Source: Streptomyces griseocarneus
GTDB lineage: Bacteria > Actinomycetota > Actinomycetes > Streptomycetales > Streptomycetaceae
Length of the DNA stretch: 64,000 nt
Assembly: GCF_014655595.1 (NCBI RefSeq)
Contig: NZ_BNBL01000003.1
Location: forward strand, 520,958 to 584,957
Direction: 5' to 3'
Numbering within the stretch: position 1 is the stretch's first letter; each line of letters opens with the position of its first letter. Under the pieces are notes generated by a model. That model saw only the letters and a program-made list of their open reading frames with translations, made no database searches and had not been told where the DNA came from. Positions 1 to 7,945 of the stretch are shown here, one piece after another. Position numbers and translations under genes: made by a program.

Positions 1-1308
1 GCGCAGGGGCAGGTCGTCGCCGTCGACCTCGACGGGGACGCCCGCGCCGGTCAGCGCGCGGCGCAGGCCCGGTATCGAGCGGGATCCTGCGCGGACCAGG
101 ACGGCCATGTCGTGCCAGGGGACGCCGTCCTCGAGGTGGGCGCGGCGCAGGACGTCGGCGATGTTGTCGACCTCGGCGCCCGCGGTCGGGAAGGTGTACG
201 CCTCGACGCGGCCGCCGTCCGTCACGGCCGTGAGCTCGCGGTGGGCGCGGACGGCGTCGGCCGGCAGGCGGGTGAGCGGCATGCGGCGGGTGAGCAGCCG
301 GGTCGCGGCCAGCAGGGCGGCGCCGGAGCGGCGCGAGGTGGTCAGGACCCGGACCGGGGCGGCCGAGCCGTCGGGGCGGGGGAAGGCGCGGGGGAAGTCG
401 AGGATGCCGTTCACGTCGGCGCCCCGGAAGGCGTAGATGGACTGGTCGGGGTCGCCGAAGGCGACGAGGGTGCGGCCGCCGCCGGCCAGCGCGCGCAGCA
501 GGCGCACCTGTGCGGCGTCCGTGTCCTGGTACTCGTCGACGAAGACGGCGTCGTAGCGCCGCCCCAGCTCGGCGGCGACGTCCTCGCGCTCGGCGAGCAG
601 GACGGCGCGGTGCACCAGTTCGGCGTAGTCGAGGACGCCCCGGGCGTCGAGCACGTCCAGGTACTCGGCCATGAAGGAGGCGGCCGCGCGCCAGTCCGGG
701 CGGCCGATGCGGCGGGCGAAGTCGCCGAGGTCGCGCTCCCCCAGGCCCAGCTCGCGGCTGCGGGCCAGCACGGCGCGCACCTCGTCGGCGAAGCCGCGCG
801 TGGTCAGGCAGGCCCGCAGGTCGTCGGGCCAGCGCACCCGGCCGCGGCCCTGCCGACCGAGCTCGACCTCGCCGGCGAGCAGCTCGCGCACCATGACGTC
901 CTGCTCGGGGCCGGACAGCAGCCGCAGCGGCTCGGCGAAGAGGTCCACGTCCTGGTGGGCGCGCACGAGCGCGTAGCAGTACGAGTGGAAGGTGGTCGCC
1001 CGCGGGCCGTGGACGCCGCCCAGCCGGGCCGCCATCCGGTCGCGCAGTTCCACCGCCGCCTTGCGGCTGAAGGTCAGGACCAGGACGCGCTCGGGGTCGG
1101 TGCCGCGGCGCACCCGTTCCGCGACCGCCTCGACGAGCGTCGTCGTCTTGCCCGTGCCCGGCCCGGCCAGCACCAGCAGCGGTCCCCGGCGGTGCTCAAC
1201 CACCGCGCGCTGCGCCGCGTCCAGCTCAGGAGGAACCACCGGCCCCGGCGGTGTGCGCACGAGGCGGTACGCACCCGTGGCGGGGCGGGAGGGCGGAGAG
1301 GAGCTCAC
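1..1308 (-). CDS. UvrD/Rep-family ATP-dependent DNA helicase, AdnA-like (3' end outside window)
   Basis: Only the first 436 codons are in the window; the frame is open to base 1. I read it from the reverse complement with a GTG start at 1308-1306. Visible motifs are a superfamily 1 Walker A (LAGPGTGKTTTL, about residues 51-62), motif Ia (LTFSRKAA), a TFHSY segment, Walker B (VFVDEYQDTD) and GDPDQSIYAFRGA. These define a UvrD/Rep/RecB motor. An SF1 helicase beside an alkyltransferase-like gene matches mycobacterial adnA (Rv3202c), half of the AdnAB end-resection helicase-nuclease. AdnA as opposed to AdnB or another UvrD paralogue is inferred from synteny and the GPGTGK loop. The nuclease domain would lie outside the window. 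Confidence 0.85.
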   Translation of the reverse strand, partial: MSSSPPSRPATGAYRLVRTPPGPVVPPELDAAQRAVVEHRRGPLLVLAGPGTGKTTTLVEAVAERVRRGTDPERVLVLTFSRKAAVELRDRMAARLGGVHGPRATTFHSYCYALVRAHQDVDLFAEPLRLLSGPEQDVMVRELLAGEVELGRQGRGRVRWPDDLRACLTTRGFADEVRAVLARSRELGLGERDLGDFARRIGRPDWRAAASFMAEYLDVLDARGVLDYAELVHRAVLLAEREDVAAELGRRYDAVFVDEYQDTDAAQVRLLRALAGGGRTLVAFGDPDQSIYAFRGADVNGILDFPRAFPRPDGSAAPVRVLTTSRRSGAALLAATRLLTRRMPLTRLPADAVRAHRELTAVTDGGRVEAYTFPTAGAEVDNIADVLRRAHLEDGVPWHDMAVLVRAGSRSIPGLRRALTGAGVPVEVDGDDLPLR

Positions 1309-1505
1309 GTGGTTTGCCGGTCCTGGTGGGGGTGCGGGGTGTCGTGCGGCCGTCCGTGCTGAGCGGGAGGGCGGTCCCCGACGCTACGCCAGGAGGAGGG
1401 TGGGGCGCAGGGCGTCCCACCGGTCGCCGTGGCTCTCCCGTGGCCTCATCCGTTCGGGTCATGCCTGGGGAGTACGGGCCCGGGGCCCGCGGACGGCGGC
1501 GGCCG

Positions 1506-1847
1506 TCAGGTGGGCGGAGTCACACCGGAGCCGTCCCACCGGGCCCGGGCGAGGGCCAGGCGGGGCACGTGCCCCTCGGCGGACCGGCCGGCCTCGCGCA
1601 GCGGGGTGCCCTCCGCGCGGTAGCGCTCGAGGGCGCGCAGCTCATGGCCGGGCAGCAGCACGCCGTCGGCGCGCACGACGCGCCACCAGGGGACGGCGCC
1701 GCCGTAGAGCGCCATGACGCGGCCCACCTGCCGGGGGCCGCCCTCGCCGAGCCATTCGGCGACGTCCCCGTAGGTCATCACCCTCCCGGGCGGGATCAGC
1801 TCCGCGACGGCCAGCACCCGCTCTGCGTATTCGGGAAGCTCGGTCAC
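1506..1847 (-). CDS. Alkyltransferase-like protein (ATL), Cys-less MGMT homologue
   Basis: 113 aa, the size of the C-terminal DNA-binding domain of O6-alkylguanine-DNA alkyltransferase. The helix-turn-helix region (PPGRVMTYGDVAEWLG) is intact, but the active-site PCHRV motif reads PWWRV at about residues 53-57, so the acceptor cysteine is replaced by tryptophan. That is the hallmark of ATL proteins, which bind O6-alkylguanine without repairing it and pass it to nucleotide excision repair. I chose the GTG at 1847 over an upstream ATG because the family starts near VTELPEYAERVL; a CAGTAT hexamer lies 6 nt upstream, suggesting a leaderless transcript. It sits just upstream of the AdnA-like helicase on the same strand, like Rv3204 near Rv3202c. 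Confidence 0.88.
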   Translation of the reverse strand: MTELPEYAERVLAVAELIPPGRVMTYGDVAEWLGEGGPRQVGRVMALYGGAVPWWRVVRADGVLLPGHELRALERYRAEGTPLREAGRSAEGHVPRLALARARWDGSGVTPPT

Positions 1848-2032
1848 CGGTCCATACTGCCGCAGACCACCGACACCACCCTCCGCACCCACCGGAGCCG
1901 GACATTCCACAAGATCACCCAGAGTGCATCCCGGCACTACAGGGCGTACGATCCGGAGTCCGCGCCCCCGAAATGCACCCTGATACCCCCTTGCCCGGTC
2001 TGGTCATGCCACCATCTTCCGGGCGGTGACTG

Positions 2033-4723
2033 GTGATACGAGACCGAGAAGAGACCAACGAGCAGCAGGGCGCGCAGCCTCCGGAAGAGGCCCGCGCCCG
2101 CAAGGTGCTGCCCTGCGACGGTGAGCCGGAGGACCCCGGCAGGTACACGTGCGAAGGCGGCGAGGTCCACATCGACAAGGTCTCCGGCGACGAGCCCCTG
2201 CTCCCCGCCCGCGTCCACCGCCCGGCCGACCTCGTACGGCTCTTCCTGGGCATCGTGGGCATCGCCCTCGTGCTCGCCCTCGCCGCCTTCGCCCACGCCA
2301 CCACCACCGGCCTGGAACAGGACATCAGCGAGAGCACCGGCAAGGCGCCCCAGCTGCTGGCCAGCTTCGCCGGGCTCGCGGCCAACGTCGCGATCTTCAT
2401 CGTCCCGGTGGCGTTCGCCATCGAGCGCCTCATCAAGAGGGACGGCCTGCGCATCGCCGACGGCGTCCTCGCCGCCGTCCTCGCGCACGGCGTCTCCCTC
2501 GCCACCGACCTCTGGGTCGCCGAGGCGGCGCCCGCCTCGATCCGCGACGCGCTCACCCAGACCTCGCCCACCGGCGGCGTCACCGACCCGGTGCACGGCT
2601 ACCTGGCGCCCGTCATCGCCTACATGACGGCCGTCGGGATGTCCCGGCGTCCCCGCTGGCGCGTGGCGATGTGGGTCGTCCTCCTGCTGGACGCCTTCGC
2701 GGTGCTGGTCAACGGCTACACCACGCCGTTCTCCATCGCCACCACCGTCCTGATCGGCTGGACCGTCGCCTACGGCACGCTCTACGCCGTCGGCTCCCCG
2801 AACGTGCGCCCCACCGGCCAGCACCTCCTGGCCGGCCTGCGCCGCGTCGGCTTCAAGCCCGTCTCCGCCCTCCGCGCGGAGGACACCACCGACACCGAGC
2901 CCTCCCCGTCCCAGGACCGGGGCCGGCGCTACATCGTCACGCTGGAGGACGGCCCGCCCCTCGACGTCACCGTCGTCGACCGCGAACAGCAGGCGCAGGG
3001 CTTCTTCTACCGCGTCTGGCAGCGCCTGGCCCTGCGCGGCATCATCCAGCGCCGCAGCCTGCTGTCCCTGCGCCAGGCCCTCGAGCAGGAGGCGCTGCTC
3101 GCCTACGCGGCCATCGCCGCCGGGGCCAACGCGCCCAAGCTCATCGCCACCTCCGAGCTCGGCCCGGACGCCGTCATGCTCGTCTACGAACACGTCGGCG
3201 GCCGCACCCTCGACGCCATCCCCGACGAGGAGATCACCGACGAGCTCCTGACCGGCGCCTGGCGCCAGGTGCGGGCCCTGCAGTCCCGCCGGATCGCCCA
3301 CCGCAGACTCGACGGCGACGCCCTGCTGGTGGATCGTTCCGGCAATGTCGTCCTGACCGACCTGCGCGGCGGCGAGATCGCCGCCGGCGACGTGGTCCTG
3401 CGCATGGACGTCGCCCAGCTCCTGGTCACCCTCGGCCTGCGCGTCGGCGCCGAACGGGCCGTGGCCACCGGCGTGGCCGTCCTCGGCCCGGACGCGGTCG
3501 CCGACAGCCTCCCCCTGCTCCAGCCGCTCGCCCTCACCCGGATCAGCCGCGCGACCCTGCGCCAGCTCGCCCGGGAGCGCGCCCAGCGCGAGCGCGAGAA
3601 GGTCCTCGAGGCGGCCCGCCTGGCCAAGGAGGCCCGCTCCGACGAGGTCAGCCGCAAGGCGCTCAAGGCCGAGCGCCAGGCCGAGAAGAAGGCCATGGGC
3701 GAGGCCCTCGAGGAGGCCCGCGAGGAGGACCTGCTCGCCCAGATCCGCCAGCAGGTGCTCCTGATCCGCCCGCAGGCCCCCATAGAGCCCGTCCGCCTGG
3801 AACGCGTCAAGCCGCGCACCCTCATCAGCTTCGTGGCCGGGGCGTTCGCCGCCTACTTCCTCCTCTCCCAGCTCACGCACATCAAGTTCGGCGACCTCGT
3901 CGACAAGGCCAACTGGGCCTGGGTGGCCGTCGCGGTCGCCTTCCAGGTGCTGACCTACGTCGCCGCCGCGATGAGCCTGCTGGGCTTCGTCCCCGAGAAG
4001 GTGGCCTTCGCCCGGACGGTCCTCGCGCAGGTCGCGGGCTCGTTCGTGAAGCTCGTGGCACCGGCCGCCGTCGGCGGCGTGGCCCTGAACACCCGCTTCC
4101 TCCAGCGCGCGGGCGTCCGCCCGGGGCTCGCCGTGGCGAGCGTGGGGGCCTCCCAGCTCTTCGGCCTGGCCTGCCACATCATGCTGCTGCTGTCCTTCGG
4201 CTACGTCACCGGCACCGAACGCAGCTCCACCCTCGGCCCGTCCCGCACCGTGATCGGCGGCCTCCTCACCGCGGCCGTCCTGGTCCTGGTCGTCGCCGCG
4301 ATCCCGGTCCTGCGGAAGTTCGTCTCGACCCGCCTGCGGTCGCTGTTCGCCGGCGTGGTGCCCCGCATGCTGGACGTGCTCCAGCGGCCCCAGAAGCTCC
4401 TGTTCGGCATCGGCGGCATGCTGATGCTGACCGCGGCCAACGTCATGTGCCTCGACGCCTCGATCCGGGCCTTCGGCGGCGAGCTCAGCTACGCCAGCAT
4501 CGCCGTGGTCTTCCTGACCGCCAACGCCCTGGGCTCGGCGGCGCCGACGCCGGGCGGCGTGGGCGCGGTGGAGTTCGCCCTGACCGGTGCCCTGACCTTC
4601 GCGGGCCTGCCCGCGGAACAGGCGGCACCGGCGGTCCTCCTCTTCCGCCTGATGACCCTGTGGCTCCCGGTACTCCCCGGCTGGGCGTCCTTCACCCATC
4701 TCACCCGCAAGGGATCCATCTAG
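2033..4723 (+). CDS. Flippase-like membrane protein with internal degenerate kinase-like segment
   Basis: 896 aa, GTG start. About residues 65-260 hold an N-terminal membrane block of roughly six hydrophobic segments. A soluble middle section (about 300-500) has a kinase-like core: MLVYEHVGGRTLD resembles a hinge, IAHRRLDGDALLVD a catalytic loop and VVLTDLRGG a DFG site. The expected catalytic Asp (HRD) is Arg-Leu and DFG is DLR, so it is probably a pseudokinase. A charged coiled-coil-like stretch (about 515-575) follows. The C-terminal third is a lysylphosphatidylglycerol-synthase-type transmembrane region (UPF0104/flippase-like), with PAAVGGVALNTRFL and APTPGGVGAVE. Function is unknown; a role in moving lipid or lipid-linked sugar is inference. 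It diverges from the ATL gene. Confidence 0.78.
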   Translation: MIRDREETNEQQGAQPPEEARARKVLPCDGEPEDPGRYTCEGGEVHIDKVSGDEPLLPARVHRPADLVRLFLGIVGIALVLALAAFAHATTTGLEQDISESTGKAPQLLASFAGLAANVAIFIVPVAFAIERLIKRDGLRIADGVLAAVLAHGVSLATDLWVAEAAPASIRDALTQTSPTGGVTDPVHGYLAPVIAYMTAVGMSRRPRWRVAMWVVLLLDAFAVLVNGYTTPFSIATTVLIGWTVAYGTLYAVGSPNVRPTGQHLLAGLRRVGFKPVSALRAEDTTDTEPSPSQDRGRRYIVTLEDGPPLDVTVVDREQQAQGFFYRVWQRLALRGIIQRRSLLSLRQALEQEALLAYAAIAAGANAPKLIATSELGPDAVMLVYEHVGGRTLDAIPDEEITDELLTGAWRQVRALQSRRIAHRRLDGDALLVDRSGNVVLTDLRGGEIAAGDVVLRMDVAQLLVTLGLRVGAERAVATGVAVLGPDAVADSLPLLQPLALTRISRATLRQLARERAQREREKVLEAARLAKEARSDEVSRKALKAERQAEKKAMGEALEEAREEDLLAQIRQQVLLIRPQAPIEPVRLERVKPRTLISFVAGAFAAYFLLSQLTHIKFGDLVDKANWAWVAVAVAFQVLTYVAAAMSLLGFVPEKVAFARTVLAQVAGSFVKLVAPAAVGGVALNTRFLQRAGVRPGLAVASVGASQLFGLACHIMLLLSFGYVTGTERSSTLGPSRTVIGGLLTAAVLVLVVAAIPVLRKFVSTRLRSLFAGVVPRMLDVLQRPQKLLFGIGGMLMLTAANVMCLDASIRAFGGELSYASIAVVFLTANALGSAAPTPGGVGAVEFALTGALTFAGLPAEQAAPAVLLFRLMTLWLPVLPGWASFTHLTRKGSI

Positions 4724-4730
4724 AGCGGCC

Positions 4731-4760
4731 TTGCATCTGCGGCCCGTAACGCCATACGGT
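4731..4760 (+). promoter_or_regulatory. Promoter of the molybdate regulator gene
   Basis: A TTGCAT -35 element (4731-4736), an 18-bp spacer and a TACGGT -10 element (4755-4760) match the streptomycete housekeeping sigma pattern. The ATG at 4768 begins 7 nt after the -10 box, so the transcript is probably leaderless. Confidence 0.6.
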
Positions 4761-4767
4761 GCCGCAC

Positions 4768-5160
4768 ATGCGGTCGTACACCATCGGGCAGGCAGCCCGT
4801 CTGCTGAGCGTCAGCCCGGACACGGTCCGCCGCTGGGCCGACGCCGGGCGGATCCCCACCCGGCGCGACGAGGCCGGCAAGCGCAGCATCGACGGCCCGG
4901 ACCTGGCGGCGTTCTCGGTGACGCTGGCCGCCGAGGCGAGCGAGGCCGACGAGCCGTACACCACGGCCCGCAACGCCTTCCCGGGCATCATCACGGCGGT
5001 CAAGCTGGGCGACGTCGCCGCCCAGGTGGAGGTCCAGGCCGGCCCGCACCGCCTGGTGTCGCTGCTGACCCGGGAGGCCGTGGAAGAGCTGGGCCTGGCC
5101 GTGGGCATGGAGGCCGTGGCCCGGGTGAAGGCCACGAACGTGCACATCGACCGCACCTGA
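4768..5160 (+). CDS. HTH plus Mop-domain molybdate-responsive regulator
   Basis: 130 aa. The N-terminal half is a MerR/excisionase-type helix-turn-helix (YTIGQAARLLSVSPDTVRRW, then an RRDEAGKRSID wing). The C-terminal half is one Mop/TOBE oxyanion-binding domain (ARNAFPGIITAVKLGDV ... MEAVARVKATNVHI). It lies 9 bp upstream of modA and is read in the same direction, so it probably senses molybdate or tungstate and controls the modABC genes behind it; DNA binding at this locus is inferred. I take ATG 4768 because a TACGGT -10 element ends 7 nt before it; the in-frame GTG at 4759 lies inside that element. Confidence 0.85.
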   Translation: MRSYTIGQAARLLSVSPDTVRRWADAGRIPTRRDEAGKRSIDGPDLAAFSVTLAAEASEADEPYTTARNAFPGIITAVKLGDVAAQVEVQAGPHRLVSLLTREAVEELGLAVGMEAVARVKATNVHIDRT

Positions 5161-5169
5161 GGAGACCCG

Positions 5170-5928
5170 ATGCCCCGCACCTTCCGGACGGCCCTGGCAG
5201 CCGCGCTCCTGATCCCCCTGGCAGCCTGCAGCACCGAGACGCGGCAGGACGACACCAAGAAGCAGACCACCGTCACGATCCTGGCGGCGGCCTCGCTGAC
5301 GGACGTGTTCAAACAAGCGGGCGCGGCCTACGAGAAGTCCCACCCGGACACGAAGCTCAGCTTCTCCTTCGCGGGCTCCCAGGAGCTGGCGGCGCAGGTC
5401 CGCCAGGGCGTTCCGGCGGACGCCCTGGTGACGGCCGACACCAAGACGATGGGCGACCTGGCCCAGCAGACGAACGCGCCGCGCACGATCGCCAAGAACC
5501 GCCTGACGATCGCGACGGCCCCGGGCAACCCCAAGAACGTCAAGGCGCTGGCCGACCTCGCCAAGCCGGAGCTGAAGGTCGTCCTGGCCGCACCCGAGGT
5601 GCCGGTGGGCCGCTACAGCAAGAAGGTCCTCGACCAGCAGCACGTCACGGTCAAGCCCGTCTCCCAGGAGCCGAACGTCCGCGCCGTGCTGAGCAAGGTG
5701 GCACTGGGCGAGGCGGACGCCGGCATCGTCTACGTCACCGACGCGTCGACGGCGAAGAACAAGGTGGCCACGGTGACGATCCCCGACGCGCAGAACGCGG
5801 TGGCGTCGTACCCGGCGGCGACGCTCAAGAGCGCGAAGCACAGCGAGGAAGCGAACGATTTCGTCACCTGGCTCAGCGGCCCGGAGGCGCAGAAGCTCCT
5901 GGGGTCGGCGGGCTTCCAGCACCCGTGA
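5170..5928 (+). CDS. modA: Molybdate ABC transporter substrate-binding lipoprotein ModA
   Basis: 252 aa. A short signal peptide ends in the lipobox LAAC (Cys20), so the mature protein is lipid-anchored outside the membrane. The body is a ModA/SBP type: [12 protein letters not shown] at the start of the first lobe, [22 protein letters not shown], and a conserved [26 protein letters not shown] segment split across the hinge. It binds molybdate or tungstate and delivers it to the fused permease-ATPase whose ATG lies 7 bp after its stop. An AGGAG-type ribosome site precedes its ATG (gaggagacccg). Substrate assignment rests on family and context. Confidence 0.93.
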   Translation: MPRTFRTALAAALLIPLAACSTETRQDDTKKQTTVTILAAASLTDVFKQAGAAYEKSHPDTKLSFSFAGSQELAAQVRQGVPADALVTADTKTMGDLAQQTNAPRTIAKNRLTIATAPGNPKNVKALADLAKPELKVVLAAPEVPVGRYSKKVLDQQHVTVKPVSQEPNVRAVLSKVALGEADAGIVYVTDASTAKNKVATVTIPDAQNAVASYPAATLKSAKHSEEANDFVTWLSGPEAQKLLGSAGFQHP

Positions 5929-5935
5929 GGCACCC

Positions 5936-7891
5936 ATGAGGCAAGGCCGCACCCCCCTCGCGCTGGCGGCACCGGCCGCCCTGGCGGTGGCGTTCCTCCT
6001 CCTCCCCCTGACGGGCATCCTGGCCCGCACCCCCTGGGACACCCTCCCCACCCACCTGTCATCGCCCCAGACGACGCAGGCGCTGGAACTGAGCCTCCTG
6101 GTGTCGTCCTGCGCGCTGGCGCTGTCCCTCGTCCTGGGGGTTCCGCTGGCGTGGCTCCTGGCCAGGACGGAGTTCCCCGGCAAGGCGCTGGTGCGCTGTC
6201 TGGTGATGCTGCCGATGGTGCTGCCACCCACGGTGGCGGGTGTGGCACTGCTCCAGGGCTACGGACGAAGGGGCGTCCTGGGCCCGTACCTGGAGCGGTG
6301 GGGCGTCACGCTCCCGTTCTCGACGGCGGGGGCGGTGGTGGCCTCGGCCTTCGTCGCGATGCCGTTCCTGGTGATCAGCCTGGAAGGCGCGCTGAACACG
6401 CTCCACCCCCGCTACGAGGAGACGGCGACGTCCCTGGGGGCGTCCCCGCTCCGGGTCTTCCGCACGATCACGCTGCCGATGATCGCGCCGGGGCTCCTGG
6501 CGGGGGCGGCGCTCTGCTGGGCGCGCGCGCTGGGCGAGTTCGGGGCGACGATCACGTTCGCGGGCAACCTCCCCGGAACCACGCAGACGCTCCCCCTGCA
6601 GGTCTACCTCCTCCTCCAGAACGACCCGGAGGGGGCGACGGCGCTGTCCCTCCTGCTCCTGCTGATCGCGACCCTGGTCCTGCTGTCCCTGCGCGGCCGC
6701 TGGCTGAACCCGCAGAAGCCGGCGGACGGCAGGGGCCGGGGCGTACCGCGTGATGCGCGGCCAAGCGCAGGGCACCCGGAACAGGAAACGGCAACGGCAA
6801 CGGCCGTACCTCACGCAGCCCCGGCAGGGCCCGTCCCGCCCCGGCCCCGCCCCGCCGAGCACCCACTGCGCGCCACGGTGAGCGGCGCGGTGGAGACGGC
6901 ACTGCAAGCCGAGGCCGGCACCACCATCGCGGTGGTGGGCCCGAACGGCGCGGGCAAGACCACCCTCCTGCGCGCCCTCCTGGGCCTGACGCCACGCGCC
7001 AGGGCGACGGCCCTCACCCTGGGCGGGACCGAGACGTCCACCGCCCCGCCCCACCGCCGGGGAATCGCCTGGGTGCCCCAGGACGGCGCCCTCTTCCCCC
7101 ACCTCACGGCGCTGCGGAACACGGCGTACGGCCTCAGGACCCAGGGGATACCCCGCTCCCAGGCCCACCGGGAAGCCCTCCACTGGCTGGAGAGCCTGGG
7201 CATGGCCCACCTGGCCGGCCGCAGGCCCGCCCAGCTGAGCGGCGGCCAGGCCCAACGCGTGGCCCTGGCCCGCGCCCTGGCGTCCCGCCCCCGCCTGCTG
7301 CTCCTGGACGAGCCGCTGGCGGCCCTGGACCAGTCCACCCGGGCCCGGGTCCGCCACACCCTGCGCACGCACCTGGCCGGCTTCCCCGGGGTCTGCCTGA
7401 TCGTCACCCACGACCCCGTGGAGGCGGTGTCGCTGGCCGACCACGTCCTCGTCCTCGAGGAGGGCCGCACCACGCAGTACGCCACGCCCGCCGAGCTGAC
7501 CCGCCACCCGCGCTCGCCCTGGACGGCCCGCATGCTGGGCCACAACGCCTGGCCGGCCGAGGCGAATCCGGACGGCACCCTGCGCCTGGAGGACGGCGCG
7601 GAACTCACTCCGGCCGACAGCCCCGCCACCCCCCGGGGCCTGGCGGTGGTCCCCACCACGGCAGTACAACTCCACACCACCCGCCCCACAGGCAGCAGCG
7701 CCCGCAACGCCTGGCAGGGCAAGGTCGCCGAGCTCGCTCCCCAGGGCGGCAGGGTGCGCGCGCTCGTCAGCGGCACCCCCGACGTGGTCGCCGAGATCAC
7801 CCCCGCCGCCGCGGCGGATCTCGCCCTCGCCGAGGGCACTCCGGTGTGGGTGACGGTCAAGGCCACCGAGGTCACGTTCGTCCCCGGGTAA
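5936..7891 (+). CDS. Fused molybdate ABC transporter permease-ATPase (ModB-ModC)
   Basis: 651 aa. Residues 1 to about 260 are a ModB permease with several hydrophobic segments, LPMVLPPTVAGVALL, and an EAA-type loop (EETATSLGASPLRVFR) that contacts the ATPase. After a Pro/Ala-rich linker, about residues 315-540 form the ATPase: Walker A GPNGAGKTTL (near 335), signature LSGGQAQRV (near 434) and Walker B LLLLDEPLAALD. The C-terminus is a TOBE/Mop-like domain (NAWQGKVAELAPQGGRVRAL) that normally senses molybdate. ModB and ModC are usually separate; here there is one uninterrupted frame, so this is a true fusion. The operon is HTH-Mop, modA, modBC. Confidence 0.93.
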   Translation: MRQGRTPLALAAPAALAVAFLLLPLTGILARTPWDTLPTHLSSPQTTQALELSLLVSSCALALSLVLGVPLAWLLARTEFPGKALVRCLVMLPMVLPPTVAGVALLQGYGRRGVLGPYLERWGVTLPFSTAGAVVASAFVAMPFLVISLEGALNTLHPRYEETATSLGASPLRVFRTITLPMIAPGLLAGAALCWARALGEFGATITFAGNLPGTTQTLPLQVYLLLQNDPEGATALSLLLLLIATLVLLSLRGRWLNPQKPADGRGRGVPRDARPSAGHPEQETATATAVPHAAPAGPVPPRPRPAEHPLRATVSGAVETALQAEAGTTIAVVGPNGAGKTTLLRALLGLTPRARATALTLGGTETSTAPPHRRGIAWVPQDGALFPHLTALRNTAYGLRTQGIPRSQAHREALHWLESLGMAHLAGRRPAQLSGGQAQRVALARALASRPRLLLLDEPLAALDQSTRARVRHTLRTHLAGFPGVCLIVTHDPVEAVSLADHVLVLEEGRTTQYATPAELTRHPRSPWTARMLGHNAWPAEANPDGTLRLEDGAELTPADSPATPRGLAVVPTTAVQLHTTRPTGSSARNAWQGKVAELAPQGGRVRALVSGTPDVVAEITPAAAADLALAEGTPVWVTVKATEVTFVPG

Positions 7892-7945
7892 CCCGTACGC
7901 ACCGCACCACGCGCGCGCACCCCACCCCGCCCGGAGGATGGACCC

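Noticed and set aside
112..1362. Long plus-strand ORF opposite the helicase
   Set aside because: It is composed of Gly/Ala/Val-rich low-complexity sequence typical of antisense frames, while the minus strand carries full helicase motifs.
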